64,000 nucleotides of DNA from Pseudomonadota bacterium. GTDB taxonomy: Bacteria > Pseudomonadota > Gammaproteobacteria > Steroidobacterales > Steroidobacteraceae. Location: the NCBI GenBank assembly GCA_018241505.1, contig JAFEDS010000005.1, positions 496,001-560,000 of the forward strand, written 5' to 3'. Position numbers and translations under genes: made by a program. A model generated the notes under the pieces. The model did not search any database, was not told the origin of the DNA, and worked only from the letters and a program-made list of their open reading frames with translations. Of this stretch, positions 63,222 through 64,000 are shown one piece after another. Numbering within the stretch: position 1 is the first letter of the stretch; every line of letters begins with the position of its first letter.

Positions 63222-64000
63222 TCAGTACGGCGCCGCCATGGCCATCATGCTCGCGCGCATGATGTTGGCATGTTCCTCCTTGGAACCACCGGTCTGCTCA
63301 ATCTCCCCGAGCCGCACCGAATTCTCGACAACCAGCCGGCACCGCGGCCAACGCCGCCGTTGAAAATCAGCCAGGGCCTGCTCGAGCGACACCGCCTTCT
63401 GCAACTCCTGGGCAAGCACAATAGCGTCTTCCACTCCCATGCCGGCGCCGGCAGCCAGGTGCGGCGTGGATGAATGCGCGGCATCGCCTATCAGCACGAC
63501 CCGACCCAGATACCAGGGCTGTGGCATCAGCAGTGCATCCAGCGGCCGAAAGACGATATGCGACTCGCAGCTCAACACCTCACGAACTTGCGCGGGGACC
63601 GCCGCGGAAAACTCAGCCAACAGGGTGCGAAGTTGGGGCAGTAACTCAACGTCATCCACATGTGTGTTGGTTGGGCGATCCTCGGTCAGGAAAAGATACA
63701 TTTCCGTGCTCGAGACGGGATTGACGCCCGCCTTCACCCGAGCTCCCATATACAAACACGGTCGCTGCACTTCGCTGGGGCGAGGAACCACTGCCCGCCA
63801 GACGCCCTGCCCCGTATAGAACGGCTTGGGCGCTCCGGGAAAGATCTGGTCGCGCGTTCGAGATCGCACTCCGTCCGCAACAACAACCAGGTCGTAGGAC
63901 CCGCGCGTGCCATCATTCAAGGTCACTTCAACCAGGTCCTGTTGTTGATCAATGGAGGTTGCATGGCAGCCCAGCCGGACATGGGTGCCCAGACTGCGCG
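63222..64000 (-). CDS. FAD-dependent monooxygenase, C-terminal part, cut by window edge
   Basis: The leftward frame is open to the right edge, giving 259 residues. It has the group A flavin hydroxylase motifs: YDLVVVADGVRSRTRD (DG motif) and RVVLIGDAAHSSTPHLAAGAGMGVEDA (GD motif that binds the FAD ribityl chain). These enzymes hydroxylate aromatic or quinone-like substrates with NAD(P)H and oxygen. The N-terminal GxGxxG segment would lie beyond 64000. It is convergent with the LysR gene. Confidence 0.9.
   Translation of the reverse strand, partial: RSLGTHVRLGCHATSIDQQQDLVEVTLNDGTRGSYDLVVVADGVRSRTRDQIFPGAPKPFYTGQGVWRAVVPRPSEVQRPCLYMGARVKAGVNPVSSTEMYLFLTEDRPTNTHVDDVELLPQLRTLLAEFSAAVPAQVREVLSCESHIVFRPLDALLMPQPWYLGRVVLIGDAAHSSTPHLAAGAGMGVEDAIVLAQELQKAVSLEQALADFQRRRWPRCRLVVENSVRLGEIEQTGGSKEEHANIMRASMMAMAAPY

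Noticed and set aside
1-64000. CRISPR array, tRNA, rRNA or riboswitch
   Set aside because: No regularly spaced repeats, no cloverleaf or rRNA-like stretch and no known aptamer pattern were seen by reading.

Overview
The window is GC-rich chromosomal DNA from a Gammaproteobacterium. The evidence is a near-perfect gammaproteobacterial dif site, many TonB-dependent receptors (TBDRs), and a rich set of periplasmic peptidases, hydrolases and amidohydrolases of the kind common in Steroidobacter/Nevskia/Xanthomonadales-like environmental bacteria. The exact genus is inference. No rRNA, tRNA or CRISPR array was seen.

Layout. (1) 1-6.3 kb: an S9 peptidase leaving the left edge, then a serine hydrolase, a TBDR and a class V PLP enzyme on the + strand. 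(2) 6.3-16.0 kb: an accessory island. It starts with an ISNCY-type insertion sequence whose right end lies 23 bp from a dif site (7998-8025). It continues with an orphan DUF433 antitoxin, a small HEPN-protein operon, a Ser/Thr kinase translationally coupled to an unrecognised 398-aa protein, and convergent to these a PadR / 236-aa / DUF3800 / EAK-motif protein cluster. It ends with a decayed KilA-N phage gene. (3) 16.0-17.4 kb: a methyltransferase and divergent MerR regulator around a textbook MerR/SoxR-like operator. The methyltransferase and its promoter are duplicated at 38.7-39.6 kb without the regulator. (4) 17.4-25.3 kb: a TBDR, a HutC-type GntR regulator, an S9 peptidase, a PhzF enzyme and a Gfo/Idh dehydrogenase. 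(5) 25.4-31.9 kb: a Tat lipoprotein, an APC permease coupled to an esterase, an AraC regulator and a siderophore-type TBDR. (6) 32.0-43.1 kb: three amidohydrolases in one tight operon (one lacks the metal HxH, one is fused to a beta-propeller), a GNAT enzyme, methyltransferase copy 2 and a tricorn-like protease. (7) 43.2-54.2 kb: MlaC-like, SDR, kelch-type, TetR, DinB, CBS, CheW/MCP, carboxymuconolactone decarboxylase-family and LysR genes. (8) 54.2-62.1 kb: a five-gene leftward operon with short overlaps (M24 peptidase, TBDR, alpha/beta hydrolase, MFS, serine hydrolase) with a divergent LysR regulator. An FAD monooxygenase then runs off the right edge.

Regions 1, 4, 6 and 8 repeat one logic: an outer-membrane receptor imports a large or scarce substrate, periplasmic peptidases, esterases or amidohydrolases cut it, and a permease moves the product inward under a local regulator. 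The substrates are unknown. The island in region 2 is the best place to look for something new: its kinase/398-aa pair and the convergent DUF3800 operon match no system I can name, and they sit beside the presumed replication terminus.
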